Positions 5,666 to 5,915 of a stretch of 5,915 bases of DNA are shown piece by piece (the first letter of the stretch is position 1; every line of letters begins with the position of its first letter). The position numbers were made by a program, and so were the translations under genes. The notes beneath the pieces are model-generated. The model did not search any database. It was not told the origin of the DNA and saw only the letters and a program-made list of their open reading frames with translations. The DNA comes from an uncultured Collinsella sp. (GTDB lineage Bacteria; Actinomycetota; Coriobacteriia; Coriobacteriales; Coriobacteriaceae): NCBI GenBank assembly GCA_902491135.1, contig CABUGR010000081.1, forward strand, positions 1 to 5,915. The letters are read 5' to 3'.

Positions 5666-5681
5666 CCAAGGAGGGTCAGTT

Positions 5682-5870
5682 ATGTCCAAAGTTTGCGAAG
5701 TTTGCGGTAAGCACCCCGTTGCCGGTCGCTCCATCAGCCACTCTCACCGCGTCACCAACCGTAAGTTCCGCCCCAACATCCAGCGCGTTTACGTCGTCGT
5801 CGATGGTCACCGTCGCAAGATGAACGTTTGCTCCACCTGCCTCAAGTCCGGCAAGGTTGCGCGCTCCTAA
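5682..5870 (+). CDS. rpmB: 50S ribosomal protein L28, zinc-ribbon (four-cysteine) form
   Basis: L28 is a small protein of the large ribosomal subunit that binds 23S rRNA. The 62 residues begin MSKVCEVCGK and show SHSHRVTNRKFRPNIQ (20-35), the family core with many basic residues, then a second cysteine pair. C5, C8, C50 and C53 form two CxxC knuckles, so this is the zinc-binding form rather than the cysteine-free paralogue that some bacteria express under zinc shortage. The length is normal for this form. The ATG at 5682 has AAGGAGG (5668-5674) 7 bases upstream, an excellent site. It is divergent from the pyr operon and preceded by two promoter-like elements. The overlapping longer frame starting at 5557 in another phase is not a gene. 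Confidence 0.97.
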   Translation: MSKVCEVCGKHPVAGRSISHSHRVTNRKFRPNIQRVYVVVDGHRRKMNVCSTCLKSGKVARS

Positions 5871-5875
5871 ATAAG

Positions 5876-5915
5876 GTCTTACCAACAAGTACCTCGGACT
5901 CTCCGGGTCAAAGAC
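5876..5915 (+). terminator. Possible stem-loop after rpmB, cut by window end
   Basis: ACCUCGGA (5891-5898) and UCCGGGU (5902-5908) form a 7-bp stem with one bulge and a 3-base loop. Outside it, GUCUU (5876-5880) can pair with AAGAC (5911-5915). The window ends before any U tract could be seen, so this may be an rpmB terminator or only a chance fold. Confidence 0.25.

Noticed and set aside
5557..5823. 88-codon plus-strand frame starting before rpmB
   Set aside because: It starts at a GTG without a ribosome site, runs through rpmB in the wrong phase and has no recognisable domain.

Overview
This window carries a pyrimidine (UMP) biosynthesis operon on the minus strand and, divergently, a ribosomal protein gene on the plus strand. 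Every protein-coding assignment belongs to a well-known family. The DNA is GC-rich with GC-rich third codon positions. That, the protein sequences and the short four-cysteine L28 suggest a high-GC Gram-positive bacterium, most likely an actinobacterium of the Coriobacteriia (Collinsella-like). The taxonomic call is inference from overall resemblance, not from a search.

Layout, in the direction of operon transcription (from high to low coordinates): an untranslated or partly translated leader with an attenuator (about 5246-5460); pyrR (4647-5231, regulator); pyrB (3698-4642, aspartate carbamoyltransferase catalytic chain); pyrC (2425-3714, dihydroorotase); a 92-base gap with two hairpins (2333-2424); pyrK (1541-2332, electron-transfer subunit); pyrD (618-1541, class 1B dihydroorotate dehydrogenase); pyrF (1-624, OMP decarboxylase, cut by the window edge). 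All junctions except pyrC/pyrK are overlaps or gaps of a few bases, so this is a tightly coupled operon. Carbamoyl phosphate synthetase (carA/carB), which lies between pyrC and pyrK in the Bacillus operon, is absent here, as is a uracil permease. pyrE is not in the window.

Together, PyrB joins carbamoyl phosphate to aspartate, PyrC closes the ring, PyrD with PyrK oxidises dihydroorotate and passes the electrons to NAD+, and PyrF makes UMP from OMP. PyrR would sense UMP/UTP against PRPP and act on the leader RNA.

The 450 bases between pyrR and rpmB are the most informative non-coding part. On the pyr side there is a strong intrinsic terminator whose 5' arm is also the 3' arm of a long alternative hairpin, whose own 5' arm can be taken by a third small hairpin: a complete attenuator design. 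A 45-codon open frame runs through it, in a layout recalling the enterobacterial pyrBI leader. On the rpmB side there are two promoter-like sequences, an inverted repeat abutting the second -10 box, and a hairpin just before the Shine-Dalgarno. No mobile element, CRISPR array, tRNA or rRNA was seen. I do not see a wholly new gene system. The candidates for novelty are the leader attenuator and the pyrC-pyrK intergenic hairpins.
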